A DNA stretch of 64,000 bases from Sphingobacterium sp. CZ-UAM (GCF_002000245.1 NZ_MTCM01000001.1:248001-312000); one strand, 5' to 3'. Counted from the first letter of the stretch, positions 37,181-46,773 are shown. Notes: generated by a model not told the origin, from the sequence alone. Numbers and translations: made by a program.

Positions 37181-37885
37181 ATGGCCAGTACTCCAAAAAC
37201 ATATAACTACGAATACCCCAGACCCGCAGTTACAGTCGATTGTGTGATCTTTGGTTTTGAAAAAAATCAGCTTAAACTGTTGTTAACCAAACGGGCAATA
37301 GAACCCTACTTAGGGAAATGGGCATTTCCCGGCGGCTTTATTCAGGAGGATGAAACTGCGGATGAATGTGCGCTACGTAAATTGTCCGAAGAAGCTGGGC
37401 TCAGCAATATCTTTCTTGAGCAACTCTATACCTTTTCGGAATTAAATCGTGATCCCCGGGGACGGGTCATCAGTATTGCCTATTATGCTTTAGTTAAACC
37501 TAACGAATATACCCTGGAGGCCGGACTTGACATCGATGCGGTGCAATGGTTTAGTTTGGAAGAGGTTGCTGATTTGGCTTTTGATCATCAGCAGATTTTG
37601 TCTGTCGCGGTCGAACGCCTAAAAGGTAAAATCCGTTACCAGCCCATCGGATTCGAACTGCTGCCAGCGCAGTTTACCTTACCAGACCTGCACAAATTGT
37701 ATGAAACGATTCTGCAGCGTTCGATAGATCGCGGTAATTTTCGCAAAAAGATACTGAGCATGGATCTGTTGATCGACCATAGCGATATGCAAAAGGATAG
37801 ACATGCCAGAGCAGCAAAGATCTATAGTTTTGATAAAGAAAAATACGAAGAATTAAAAGAAAAGGGATTTTATTTTGAAATCTGA
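37181..37885 (+). CDS. nrtR: NrtR-type Nudix-related repressor of NAD metabolism
   Basis: 234 residues: an N-terminal Nudix domain (about 10-140) and a C-terminal winged-helix part (about 150-234), the NrtR build. The Nudix box region is GGFIQEDETADECALRKLSE followed by EAGL. It fits Gx5Ex7REUxEExGU except that the Glu after Arg is Lys. NrtR proteins bind ADP-ribose and related NAD products as signal, and many have lost hydrolysis. It is the last gene of the NAD-salvage operon, and twin palindromes flank the operon promoter. This supports autoregulated repression released by ADP-ribose, an inference from family knowledge. Confidence 0.85.
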   Translation: MASTPKTYNYEYPRPAVTVDCVIFGFEKNQLKLLLTKRAIEPYLGKWAFPGGFIQEDETADECALRKLSEEAGLSNIFLEQLYTFSELNRDPRGRVISIAYYALVKPNEYTLEAGLDIDAVQWFSLEEVADLAFDHQQILSVAVERLKGKIRYQPIGFELLPAQFTLPDLHKLYETILQRSIDRGNFRKKILSMDLLIDHSDMQKDRHARAAKIYSFDKEKYEELKEKGFYFEI

Positions 37886-38102
37886 TCATTTGGTGTATGC
37901 ATCAGGCTCTTGAAATAATAAAGACATCCGGTGTAAAGGATGGACTAGGGCTGTGTGCGGATGATCAATTTAATCGCGATGATTCTCTATAACATATTGG
38001 TGACCACAAGTCGAATATGGATTGTTATGGCGCTTAAATTAATTGAGCTGCTTCATTATCCGGCTGAAATACGATATTAGAATATCTTAATGATGCACTG
38101 TG

Positions 38103-38945
38103 ATGAATAAAGTACTTTATTGCGTAGGTATTGTTTTGTTGATATGCTCGGCATGTCAACAAAACCAAGTGAAAAATCCTGTTCTTTCTCCGATAAAGGA
38201 GACTATTGTAAACGAAAAGCCAGCGGTCGATTCGCTTGTCTTCCAGGATAACATGATCCGAATTTATAAGATAGATTCCGTCAATTTTTTTAAGGAGCGG
38301 CAGCAGGCCGATTACCGAAGGGATACCATTGCTTCCATTAGCGATATCAATGTCGCGAGAAAACTATTGCAGGGACGTGTTAAATTTGGACGTTATATGC
38401 CAGGTAAGCCAATGGAAATTGATACCGTTGTGGAGGGAGATTTAATTGTTCGGGTACGATTTAACGATGGCCGATTGCTAGAAGCTGGAAAAACAGAAGG
38501 AGAGATTGATCTGTTTGAAAATATGTTTGTAAAATATTATCCTTCCGAGGAGGTTCTGCTGCTTGAAGGGGGGCATAGCACCGATCAGGCGCTCGATTTG
38601 CGTCTAGGAAAATGGGATGTGGAAGAAATCGGCAATTTAGACTATGTCTATTTCTCTAAGCATAAGAAATATAGATTGAATGGCATGTTTGACGGACAGG
38701 AATGTTCCAGTTATTTTTTGCAAAAAAAGGAAAATGAGGTCTATCTGACCTATGCGCAGATTCCCTTAGATTGGAATAATAACTTTGAACTATGTACCCT
38801 AAAAGAGATCTTTTGGAAAGGAGATCAGCAGCTATACTTTAGGAATTTTTTCTATGGAGCACCGCATGATAAGCGAGCAGGTTTTTACAGGTTAGATATT
38901 ATTGCTGAAATAAACAACAGCAACCAATATAAAGGTGTTGAATAA
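38103..38945 (+). CDS. Unrecognised lipoprotein
   Basis: 280 residues. ATG 38103 is preferred to the GTG one codon upstream. The signal peptide ends in a lipobox with Cys (LLICSAC), so the protein should be anchored in the inner leaflet of the outer membrane or in the inner membrane. The mature part is beta-rich and acidic, with GRYMPGKPMEIDTVVEGDLIVRVRFNDGR and a C-terminal domain including FDGQECSSYFLQKKENEVYLTYAQIPLDW. I do not recognise a family. It faces another small lipoprotein gene tail to tail across 26 bp. Confidence 0.6.
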   Translation: MNKVLYCVGIVLLICSACQQNQVKNPVLSPIKETIVNEKPAVDSLVFQDNMIRIYKIDSVNFFKERQQADYRRDTIASISDINVARKLLQGRVKFGRYMPGKPMEIDTVVEGDLIVRVRFNDGRLLEAGKTEGEIDLFENMFVKYYPSEEVLLLEGGHSTDQALDLRLGKWDVEEIGNLDYVYFSKHKKYRLNGMFDGQECSSYFLQKKENEVYLTYAQIPLDWNNNFELCTLKEIFWKGDQQLYFRNFFYGAPHDKRAGFYRLDIIAEINNSNQYKGVE

Positions 38946-38971
38946 AAAATTACATATCGGATTGTTTGCTA

Positions 38972-39511
38972 TTATTTAATATCAACCCATTTTTTTTCAA
39001 AATAAATTGTTGTAACCGGATAGCCACTGACATCGATCAGCTCAGCTTCAATAAAATCATCTTTTGTCCGCAGGTATTTTAGCTTGAGGCCTTTGTCATC
39101 CAACCCTGATGTCTCATAATATGCGCCGAATTTGAGCTGGAAAGGGTTATCTTGCACATCATTCGTAAAAATAGAGAACAATAGCAGCTTTTTTGACTGA
39201 ATATTTGGCTGTTCGTAACCAAAAAAACGATGGTCGACTCGGATATTCGCCCGTAAACGTATAATACTATCTTTGGTACTAAGGTTGACCTGTGCCTTTG
39301 TTAATTCATCCGATTCAAGAATACTTGTTGCATTTGCTTGATCAATGCTGTCCAAGCGGGACAGCGTCGGTGTTTTAGGTCGCTGAACCAGCGTATCCTT
39401 GCTATGGCTGAATTGGCTCGCCGGTAGTGCTAACTGCTGCTTTTTTTGCTGTTTTTCCTGACACGCCGAGCTTGCAAACAAGATCAGCAAAGGTGTAATA
39501 AGATAGCGCAT
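38972..39511 (-). CDS. Unrecognised small lipoprotein
   Basis: 179 residues when started at ATG 39511. An in-frame ATG 48 bases upstream adds a poor N-terminus, whereas 39511 gives a clean signal peptide with lipobox (LILFASSAC, Cys17). After a Gln/Lys-rich spacer (QEKQQKKQQ) and a Ser/Thr-rich linker, the C-terminal 100 residues form a beta-rich domain (RLRANIRVDHRFFGYEQPN, KLLLFSIFTNDVQDNPFQLKFG). No family recognised. It converges with the lipoprotein gene at 38103. Confidence 0.6.
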   Translation of the reverse strand: MRYLITPLLILFASSACQEKQQKKQQLALPASQFSHSKDTLVQRPKTPTLSRLDSIDQANATSILESDELTKAQVNLSTKDSIIRLRANIRVDHRFFGYEQPNIQSKKLLLFSIFTNDVQDNPFQLKFGAYYETSGLDDKGLKLKYLRTKDDFIEAELIDVSGYPVTTIYFEKKWVDIK

Positions 39512-39713
39512 AACATTAAATAGAGCTATTATTTTATTATTAAACAAAATCCGGTTCAAAGTTGCGGAAAATCTGTAAAAATAAAAATCCCTGTTTTCCG
39601 CTAAGCAGAATATTTAATAATAGCTGTAATTTTACTGCATCGGGTATAGTGCTTGCCGTTTTCATCTATTGAGGTAAGCACGATCTATTTTAAGGCTATC
39701 TAGCAATAAGGTT

Positions 39714-42191
39714 ATGGCGCATCGCATTTATATATATAACGTAAATCTTAAAACAAAAGAAACATTTGAATCACATCTGGCCGAATGGAATTATGAAATT
39801 CCAGCCTTGATGTTCCCGCTATTTTCTTCGGATATCCGTTCCCGAGGAACACAGCTCTATGCCAATAAGGAAGACGGTATTGCAAGGCTACGCTATTTTT
39901 ATGCATTGCTTGCTGATGTTTATCAATTGCATTACAAAAAGAAGTATACCGAACCTGTTAATAAGATGTTTGAATTTTTGGAAAGTTTGCCATTTGATAC
40001 TTTTCAAATCGATGGTCGGGATGTCTTCAATATGAATGAAGAAAACCATACGGAACAGGCGAGTGACTGGGTTGATGAAATCAGGAGAACAGGGGCATTA
40101 TATACACAGGCCTTTGAGCAACAAAATTTGGATCCGCTACAGGAAATTTTGCGCCCGTCTGGCTACGATACTTTTCTGGAAATGCTCGAGACAGACTGGA
40201 TTAATTATGGTTTGGGCTTGTGGGAAGAAGATGCCTTTCAGAAAGAGGGAGCCGAAGTTTTTGAAGAAAATGGAAAACAAGGATTAAAGGATGCGGGTGG
40301 AAATATCCTGGTCGCTGCGAAATATGATGAGATATTTGAATTCAACGAAGCAGGGATTGCTGTGGTTGAACGGGATCATCTGTTTGGTTACATCAATGAA
40401 CAGGGAAAGGAGATCGTATCCTGTCAGTACGTTGAGGCGTTTGACGCGCGTGTTATCGATGGGGTTAATTACGCTGAGGTCGAAATCGAAGGGAAACGTG
40501 GTATATTGAATATTGATAGCAAGCAACTTTCATTACCTGCTGCTTATGATGATTTGGACTGGTTTGCCCGTGGTTTTTTGAATGCAAAGCAAGGTGATAA
40601 TTACTTTCTTTTTGCTGCTGATGGAACACAGGTTATTGCCGAATCGGCGGATGAACCTTTTGAATACGATTACTGTAAGCTTTTTTATAAGCGGCAAAAG
40701 GGTACCATGAAGCGGAAATACTTTCGTATGGACGGTCACTATCTGGGCAGTTTTCTGGAAGATAGCTTACAGGCTCTCCCCAACGCCTACTTCTGGATCA
40801 AACCCAATAAGTTGCAGCGAAAGATTTCAATCATCAAGCCCGATGGCACTGTGCTGGATGAAGAGATTGATCGTATCATCGTTTTGGATGGTTATCGTAG
40901 TATCGTATACCTGAAAAATAAACAATGGCGGATTTATGCACTCGCGCATGACCTATTCCGTTTAGTCGATCGATCCATTGATAAAATCTTGGTCGATAGC
41001 ATTAAAAACTTTCGAAAAGATATCTTTGTTGTCGCCTGTGCCGAGGGGCAGGGGATATATGAAGCATATTTGGATCAATGGCTGCTCGAACCGGATCCGG
41101 CTTATCTAAAAATCGAATATTGCTATATGGACTTTATGCGTATCCATGAGTCCGAAGGAATGCGCTATTTTGATACAAAAGTGAATTTCTGTAGCGAACT
41201 TTACGATTATGTCAGTGCGCCAATTCATGATCCACATCCGGAACGAAGCGAAGGTGAATTCTTGCTCTTATTTAAAGGAGAAAGGCTGTTTTATGTAGAT
41301 CAAAAACGAAATATTGCTGAATTTCCTGAAACAGCATTTGGCCGTTTGTATGCCGAAAAATATAATTTGCAGGGAACTGACCAGAGTTATTTTGTACAGT
41401 TCTATCAGGCTTGGACAAAACGGAAGGGAGCAGGTTACGAATCTTATCTTGATAACGAGACGCTGTATGAAAAAGCACGGAAACTAAATTGGGCCGGTAA
41501 GATAGCCGAAGCTATACCTTTGTTGACTATCGGCGCCTCCCGGGGTAGTGCCGACTGTCAGTACCTTCTTGGCAATATCTATTGCGATACGGATCATGAA
41601 GATTTTCTGGATATTCCTAAAGCAATCGGCTTCTACAAGCAGGCGATAGCACAGGATCATGCGCAAGCTTGGACTAATCTAGGCTTTATCTACGCTACAG
41701 GACTCGGTCTGCCGCCTGATATTCCCAAAGCCTTAACAGCATACCAAAAAGCAGCAGCACTTGGGGAAGGGCAGGCCATGAGTAACCTTGGTCACTGGTA
41801 TTATGAAGGAGAGCATCTTGAACAGGATTATGGGCAAGCCTTGCATTATTTTAAGCAGGCTGAAAAAGAAGGCATCGACAACGATGCACAGATAGCTGAA
41901 ATTTATTATCAACAAAAAGATTACACTAATCTTTTACGTTATCTGAAAAAGGATAAAGCGGGACAGTATGCTGCAATTTATTATGGGATTTTGTATGAAG
42001 AAGGCTGGGGTGTGAAACAGAGTATGGTAAAGGCGCTGCGTTACTACGAACAGGCAAACCAAAACGCTACCTATGCTTATGCCGTCAACCGTCTCTTGTA
42101 TTACTATAAAAATGGAACGTTTGCAGATGCCGCTAAATACAACTTTTGGTTTGATTTTGCTAAAAACAATGACGTTGATATAGAAGAATAA
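39714..42191 (+). CDS. WG-repeat and Sel1-repeat protein, paralog A
   Basis: 825 residues, no signal peptide, so probably cytoplasmic. The N-terminal domain (about 1-165, starting MAHRIYIYN) is shared with the next gene. WG-type beta-repeats follow (about 185-330, for example LFGYINEQGKEIVSCQYVEAF and GNYFLF-like units). A divergent middle leads into Sel1/TPR repeats (about 590-820). These include SADCQYLLGNIYCDTDHEDF and AWTNLGFIYATGLGLPPDIPKALTAY, then AMSNLGHWYYEGEHLEQDYG. Such repeats bind proteins; no catalytic motif is seen. It forms a tandem pair with the gene 9 bp downstream. Promoter not identified. Confidence 0.8.
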   Translation: MAHRIYIYNVNLKTKETFESHLAEWNYEIPALMFPLFSSDIRSRGTQLYANKEDGIARLRYFYALLADVYQLHYKKKYTEPVNKMFEFLESLPFDTFQIDGRDVFNMNEENHTEQASDWVDEIRRTGALYTQAFEQQNLDPLQEILRPSGYDTFLEMLETDWINYGLGLWEEDAFQKEGAEVFEENGKQGLKDAGGNILVAAKYDEIFEFNEAGIAVVERDHLFGYINEQGKEIVSCQYVEAFDARVIDGVNYAEVEIEGKRGILNIDSKQLSLPAAYDDLDWFARGFLNAKQGDNYFLFAADGTQVIAESADEPFEYDYCKLFYKRQKGTMKRKYFRMDGHYLGSFLEDSLQALPNAYFWIKPNKLQRKISIIKPDGTVLDEEIDRIIVLDGYRSIVYLKNKQWRIYALAHDLFRLVDRSIDKILVDSIKNFRKDIFVVACAEGQGIYEAYLDQWLLEPDPAYLKIEYCYMDFMRIHESEGMRYFDTKVNFCSELYDYVSAPIHDPHPERSEGEFLLLFKGERLFYVDQKRNIAEFPETAFGRLYAEKYNLQGTDQSYFVQFYQAWTKRKGAGYESYLDNETLYEKARKLNWAGKIAEAIPLLTIGASRGSADCQYLLGNIYCDTDHEDFLDIPKAIGFYKQAIAQDHAQAWTNLGFIYATGLGLPPDIPKALTAYQKAAALGEGQAMSNLGHWYYEGEHLEQDYGQALHYFKQAEKEGIDNDAQIAEIYYQQKDYTNLLRYLKKDKAGQYAAIYYGILYEEGWGVKQSMVKALRYYEQANQNATYAYAVNRLLYYYKNGTFADAAKYNFWFDFAKNNDVDIEE

Positions 42192-42200
42192 AAAAACAAT

Positions 42201-44774
42201 ATGGCACATCGAATTTATATTTATAACACAGATAAAAAAGATCAGGAGTATTTCCGTGCTTATTTGGGTGAATGGAACTATGTCATTCCAGATCTGTTGC
42301 TGCCCTTGTTTGCCGCAAATCCAAAAGCGAAAGGAACCTTAGTATATGCTGAAAAAGAAGCGGGTGTTTTAAAATTGAGAAAATTCTACGATCTGCTTAT
42401 TCAGGAGTATAATTTGATATCCAATGCTGCTGTTCTGTTGACCATCGAAAAAATGTTCGATTTTCTGCATGGACTTCCATTTGAATGCTTCCAGATCAAT
42501 GCGCGTGATGTTTTTAATATGTCTGAGGTTAAACATAGCCAACAAGCAAAGGATTTTGCATTTGAAATTTATGAGAAGAACCTGTATTACGAAAAAGCAA
42601 TAGAGAAGCAGTCGTTATCAGCGCTTTATCCTATTTTGAGTCGCTCAGGTTATGATTCCTTTTTAGCGATGTTAGAAGCTGAGTGGAGCAACTATGGATT
42701 GGGCTGGTGGAATACGGAAGCTATTGATAGCCTTGATAACCAGTTTTTTGAAGAAAACGGACGTTGGGGAATCCGGAATGCGAGGGGTGAGGAGAAAGTT
42801 GAACCCCGCTATGACGAGATCGGAGACTTTGATTACAATGGCTTTGCAGTTGTTGCGAAAGAAGGTTTGTTTGGCTATTTAAATAGAAAGGGCGAAGAGA
42901 CTATTCCCTGTATTTACGACGCTGCAGCGCCTGTACAGAGTGGCCGTGGCAGGATTGTAGGAAAAGTGAGTTTAGTGGGCAAGCATGGCTTGGTGGACGT
43001 GGAAACTGGCGCTACAATTATTCCCTTGAACTATGCGGTTTTGGACGATTTTGCTTATGGATTCTACCAGGGACAGCGGGACGGGAAATATGACATTATC
43101 GATGCCGAAGGTAAGGGCTTGCATGCGACAGGTTCTGATGAGCCTTTTGAAATAGACTACGAGGGCTTTATTTATCAGCCGATAGCGAACAGCAAACTAC
43201 GTAAATACTATTCCAGTCAGGGTGTTCTATTGGGCGAGTATCCAGAAGGGGTTTTGAACGAATTGTTGTTTGATTTTTACGCAGTCAATTTAAACAATAA
43301 AAAAAAGAAATCAGTCCATGCAGCAGACGGCTCCCTTTTGGTAAAAGATGTAGCTATTTTAAATGCCATGAATGGGCTCAGTGCATTATATTACCTTTCG
43401 GAAGGTAAATATTTTTTGTATGACCTCGCTAGCAAGGGTTTTCTTCTGCAAGATCTGACGATTAAATCTATACAGGGAGGTGCAGATTTTGGTAATGGTG
43501 CCTTTAATTGTTATATCATCCAAACCGAATCGGAAAGAGGAATCTATCACACAGAGACTAAAAGTTGGCTGATTCCATTGTCAGCACATTATGCCGCAAT
43601 CAGCTATGCGCTGATGGACTATTTTATCCTGCAAGATCAGGTGGGCGGGTATTATTACTACGATACTGATAGCAAAGAACTGAGTGAATCCTTCGATTTC
43701 ATCTGTTGTAGTGTACGGCATTATCAAGATCTAATGATGTTGCGCGACGGCAAACTGTTCAATAAAGGATATGAGGGATTGGAAGAGGTGCCCCAAGATC
43801 AGTATGGATATTATATCAAGGCACTGGACAAGTTGGAAGGAAAGGAACTTGAGGTTTTTGACCATTTTTTCACCCAGTGGAAATCGGATCGGGGTGTAGA
43901 TTTTGAATCCGCTTATGATAGCTATACATTGTATCACATGGCCATGGATTGCTGGAGAAATGGAGACATCGAAAATGCCATCCGTTACTTTACATTTTCA
44001 GCTGATCAGGACAATGAAAGCAGTATGTATGAGCTCGGTAATATCTATACGGATACTGATAATGAAGACACACGTTTTCTGGACCTGAAAAAAGGAATTG
44101 CATACTATGAGCGGTCCGCCAAAAAGGGGTATGCGTCTTCTTGGAATAGCATCGGTTATCTATACCAGCATGGAATAGGCTATACATCGGATCTAAAAAA
44201 AGCTTTTGAGGCCTATAACAACGGGGCTGATCTTGGGAATGGCTATGCATTATCCAACTTGGGTTATTTCTATTTTAGTGGGACCTATGTAGAGGAAGAT
44301 CTTGAAAAAGCATTGGATTACTACAAAAAAGCGGAGTTGAAACTGGTTGAAAATAATCGCAATATTGCTTCGATTTATTATAGTTTAGATGACTATGACC
44401 GTCTACTTGTTTATCTGAAGAAAGATAAAGCGGATAGCTATTCCAATATTTATTACGGTTTGATGTATGATGCGGGGTTAAAATTTAAAAAGGACAGTAA
44501 AAAAGCCATTCATTATTTTGAGCGGGCAAATCGTTATAGTGTCTATGAGTCTGCTACAGAAAGTTTATTGGGTTATTATAAAAATGATCCCGACTTTAGG
44601 GATCAGGAAAAACATGCCTACTGGTCGAACTTTGCCCGACAACACGAATTGGATATTGAACCCGAATTGTTAATTTGGGCGGACGAGAAAAGTGGGGAAG
44701 TGGAAGCAAAGGACGAACCTACAGGTAATAGTAGTTCATCCTTTTTCAGTAAACTGTTTAAAAAGAAAAAATAA
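42201..44774 (+). CDS. WG-repeat and Sel1-repeat protein, paralog B
   Basis: 857 residues with the same order of parts as the preceding gene. It has the MAHRIYIYN N-terminal domain (about 1-165), WG-type repeats (about 180-320, LFGYLNRKGEETIPCIYDAAA), a variable middle, and Sel1 repeats (about 600-825, SWNSIGYLYQHGIGYTSDLKKAFEAY). It differs by a Ser-rich, Lys-rich tail (SSSSFFSKLFKKKK) that could contact membrane or nucleic acid. The two proteins align over their whole length but are clearly diverged, most in the middle, so the duplication is old. It is followed after 8 bp by a small two-helix membrane protein. Confidence 0.8.
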   Translation: MAHRIYIYNTDKKDQEYFRAYLGEWNYVIPDLLLPLFAANPKAKGTLVYAEKEAGVLKLRKFYDLLIQEYNLISNAAVLLTIEKMFDFLHGLPFECFQINARDVFNMSEVKHSQQAKDFAFEIYEKNLYYEKAIEKQSLSALYPILSRSGYDSFLAMLEAEWSNYGLGWWNTEAIDSLDNQFFEENGRWGIRNARGEEKVEPRYDEIGDFDYNGFAVVAKEGLFGYLNRKGEETIPCIYDAAAPVQSGRGRIVGKVSLVGKHGLVDVETGATIIPLNYAVLDDFAYGFYQGQRDGKYDIIDAEGKGLHATGSDEPFEIDYEGFIYQPIANSKLRKYYSSQGVLLGEYPEGVLNELLFDFYAVNLNNKKKKSVHAADGSLLVKDVAILNAMNGLSALYYLSEGKYFLYDLASKGFLLQDLTIKSIQGGADFGNGAFNCYIIQTESERGIYHTETKSWLIPLSAHYAAISYALMDYFILQDQVGGYYYYDTDSKELSESFDFICCSVRHYQDLMMLRDGKLFNKGYEGLEEVPQDQYGYYIKALDKLEGKELEVFDHFFTQWKSDRGVDFESAYDSYTLYHMAMDCWRNGDIENAIRYFTFSADQDNESSMYELGNIYTDTDNEDTRFLDLKKGIAYYERSAKKGYASSWNSIGYLYQHGIGYTSDLKKAFEAYNNGADLGNGYALSNLGYFYFSGTYVEEDLEKALDYYKKAELKLVENNRNIASIYYSLDDYDRLLVYLKKDKADSYSNIYYGLMYDAGLKFKKDSKKAIHYFERANRYSVYESATESLLGYYKNDPDFRDQEKHAYWSNFARQHELDIEPELLIWADEKSGEVEAKDEPTGNSSSSFFSKLFKKKK

Positions 44775-44782
44775 CCTGCACG

Positions 44783-45013
44783 ATGTTATCTTCTGCGAAT
44801 TTAGATTTCACAGGTATGCTGATCGACCTAGCCTTTATGCTATTTTTTGGCGTAGGTGCAGGTTATTCCCTGATAGTGGGGATTATCCATATCCTCCAGA
44901 AAAAGACCAAAACGTTCGGCTATTATCTGCGGACTTTTTTGATCGCCGGTATCGTAGGCCTTGCTTTGGGAGCCTTTGGTGCCTTTATCGTTGTATTGTG
45001 GTTGACGGCTTAG
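44783..45013 (+). CDS. Small two-helix membrane protein
   Basis: 76 residues with two predicted membrane helices (about 10-34, IDLAFMLFFGVGAGYSLIVGIIHIL, and 48-74, FLIAGIVGLALGAFGAFIVVLWL), joined by a basic loop (QKKTKTFGYYLR). By the positive-inside rule both termini face the periplasm. No family recognised. It lies 8 bp after paralog B and before a terminator, so it is the last gene of a three-gene unit and may anchor or partner the repeat proteins (inference). Confidence 0.7.
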   Translation: MLSSANLDFTGMLIDLAFMLFFGVGAGYSLIVGIIHILQKKTKTFGYYLRTFLIAGIVGLALGAFGAFIVVLWLTA

Positions 45014-45038
45014 TTAGATCGGTACAATTTTATTAAAG

Positions 45039-45073
45039 AGGAGTGTCCTAAACGGTTGGACACCCCTATTTTC
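45039..45073 (+). terminator. Intrinsic terminator after the Sel1 pair unit
   Basis: A stem of arms 45039-45048 and 45058-45067 (nine of ten pairs) with a 9-nt loop, followed by ATTTT. It is placed 25 bp after the small membrane protein gene. Confidence 0.65.
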
Positions 45074-45165
45074 CTGCATTTTATTTGTATAGCCCTCGAT
45101 CTTTTTTCAAATATGGCTTCGTAAGTGTGTATTTACGTATATATCGCTGAAACAAATATCAACTG

Positions 45166-45702
45166 TTATAATGGACTATTTTTTGCGTTGACGATATGCA
45201 TCAAATGGTGATTACAATGCCAGGCATATAGGCCTATATTTACTTTGAGCGAAATATACCTTTTGGTAACCGGATGAATAAATGCGCGTTCCAGTTGTTC
45301 GTCACTCAGACTCTTTAGTAAGATTTCCCAACGTTGGTGTAAACCTTCTAATAATCTTAGGGAACTTTCAATGGGGTTATGTTTGGCATCTGGAAGTTCT
45401 GCCCACAGATTTTCTTCATAGAGTTTTATCGTAGGGTAATCTTCTGTCAGCGCTAATTTAAAACGGACAAAGCTATTCATATGGCTATCAGCGCAGTGAT
45501 GCACTACTTGTCTGATGGTCCAACCGTCTGGACGATATCGTTTCTCCAAAGCGATATCTGGCAGGTCACTGACTTCGGATTTGAGTCGTGCGGGGAAGTC
45601 TGCGATTGTTTTTATCCAATCATTCAGTAATTGCTTGTCAATATGATCTGGTACGGCAAAGCGGCCTATGGGATACCGAAGTTTTTCTAATTCATGTTGC
45701 AT
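45166..45702 (-). CDS. DinB/YfiT-family putative metal-dependent hydrolase or thiol transferase
   Basis: 178 residues forming a four-helix DinB-like bundle. The N-terminus LRYPIGRFAVPDHIDKQLLNDWI is typical of YfiT. Metal-ligand histidines are seen in IRQVVHHCADSHMN (about 65-78) and in YAWHCNHHLMHI (about 158-169), which match the three-His site of the YfiT/BstA group. Relatives in Firmicutes transfer bacillithiol to electrophiles; whether this host makes bacillithiol cannot be seen here. It is a single gene on the minus strand, convergent with the Sel1 unit. Confidence 0.8.
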   Translation of the reverse strand: MQHELEKLRYPIGRFAVPDHIDKQLLNDWIKTIADFPARLKSEVSDLPDIALEKRYRPDGWTIRQVVHHCADSHMNSFVRFKLALTEDYPTIKLYEENLWAELPDAKHNPIESSLRLLEGLHQRWEILLKSLSDEQLERAFIHPVTKRYISLKVNIGLYAWHCNHHLMHIVNAKNSPL

Positions 45703-45927
45703 GGTTTAAATTTAACGAAAATTGCTTCAAGGTTCTTATGTTTTGTGCGTAAAGTAATGGTTAAATCGGATTTTAGACTTTAGTCACTGAACTTATGTGA
45801 TTTGGATGACAGGAAGAATTGTGGTAATTTCGGCAATTCAAGATGCGTCACTTTATTTTTCTTTCTATTGAAAGTGGATGTAGTAAAGGCGATAAATATG
45901 GTTTGTTTTGAATATAAAGCACAAGGA

Positions 45928-46593
45928 ATGAAGAGTCTAAATGAGTTGATTAATCCGACAGATTCAGGATGGAATCTGGTCGAAGAATGGATGAGGGGAG
46001 CAAGTAATTCTTATGAGGTACTGCCCAGAAATCCAAAGCGTGCAGATGAAGAGTTACTACGAGCTCAGATTACCACAAAATCTCCTATGGGTGCTATTAT
46101 TCATCAAACCGGTGGAATACTTATCGATGGGGGATGGCTACGGATTCTAGGCTCGGGTTCTGCTAAATTGAATCGAGGTATCATGGAGTGGAACAAAGGG
46201 AAAAGCTTTGACAAAGAAGGGGAGAAAGGTGGTTTTCTGTTAATTGCCGACGATGTTTTGGGCGGCTATTTTGCGATTAATGCTGGAGCCTTGGGTGAGG
46301 GCATAGGACAGGTCTATTATTTTGCACAGGACACCTTGCAATGGGAAAGTTTGGAGTGCGGTTATTCTGATTTTATCTATTGGACATTGAGGGGTGAAAT
46401 CCGTCAATTTTACGAAACATTTAAATGGAAGGAATGGGTGGAAGATGTGCAAAAATTGGATGGAAATCAAGTGTTTTCATTTTATCCTTTTTTATGGACA
46501 GAAGAAGCACGTGATCTGCGCAAGGTTGATAGAAAAGTAGTGCCTATTGACGAAAACTACCATTTCACAATGGAGTTTGCCGGTGGAAGATAA
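45928..46593 (+). CDS. DUF2625 family protein
   Basis: 221 residues from ATG 45928, chosen because the family begins near MKSLNELINPTDSGWNLVEEW. In-frame ATG 45898 adds ten residues, and a TTG lies further up. The protein matches DUF2625 along its length: NSYEVLPRNPKRADEELLRAQITTKSPMGAIIHQTGGI, WLRILGSGS, GFLLIADDVLGGYFAINAGALGEG, VYYFAQDTLQWESLECGYSDFIYW. No function is established for the family. The pattern resembles SUKH/SMI1-like proteins, but that is only an impression. No signal peptide. Confidence 0.75.
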   Translation: MKSLNELINPTDSGWNLVEEWMRGASNSYEVLPRNPKRADEELLRAQITTKSPMGAIIHQTGGILIDGGWLRILGSGSAKLNRGIMEWNKGKSFDKEGEKGGFLLIADDVLGGYFAINAGALGEGIGQVYYFAQDTLQWESLECGYSDFIYWTLRGEIRQFYETFKWKEWVEDVQKLDGNQVFSFYPFLWTEEARDLRKVDRKVVPIDENYHFTMEFAGGR

Positions 46594-46620
46594 ACCTGTT
46601 ACCAGTTGATGATCAAAAAG

Positions 46621-46654
46621 TTCTTTGTAGCACTGTATTCTTTGTAGCATTGTA
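46621..46654. repeat. Two tandem 17-bp repeats
   Basis: Units 46621-46637 and 46638-46654 differ at one base (ttctttgtagcaCtgta against ttctttgtagcaTtgta). They lie just after the DUF2625 stop. No function is visible. Confidence 0.8.
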
Positions 46655-46773
46655 TACGATGACTTTTAAGGGTTTAGCTTTAATTTTGAACAGTAAATTT
46701 AGGTGAGCGTATTAAAAGGTGAAGTGCTGATCGACTACTTGTTGGGACACGAGATAAAGAATCCTTGTATGAT

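Noticed and set aside
44692..45036. A 114-codon frame overlapping paralog B and the small membrane protein gene
   Set aside because: It is out of frame with two better supported genes and has no membrane or domain pattern of its own.
45802..45927. TTG start for the DUF2625 gene
   Set aside because: The added residues do not resemble the family N-terminus; ATG 45928 (or 45898) fits.
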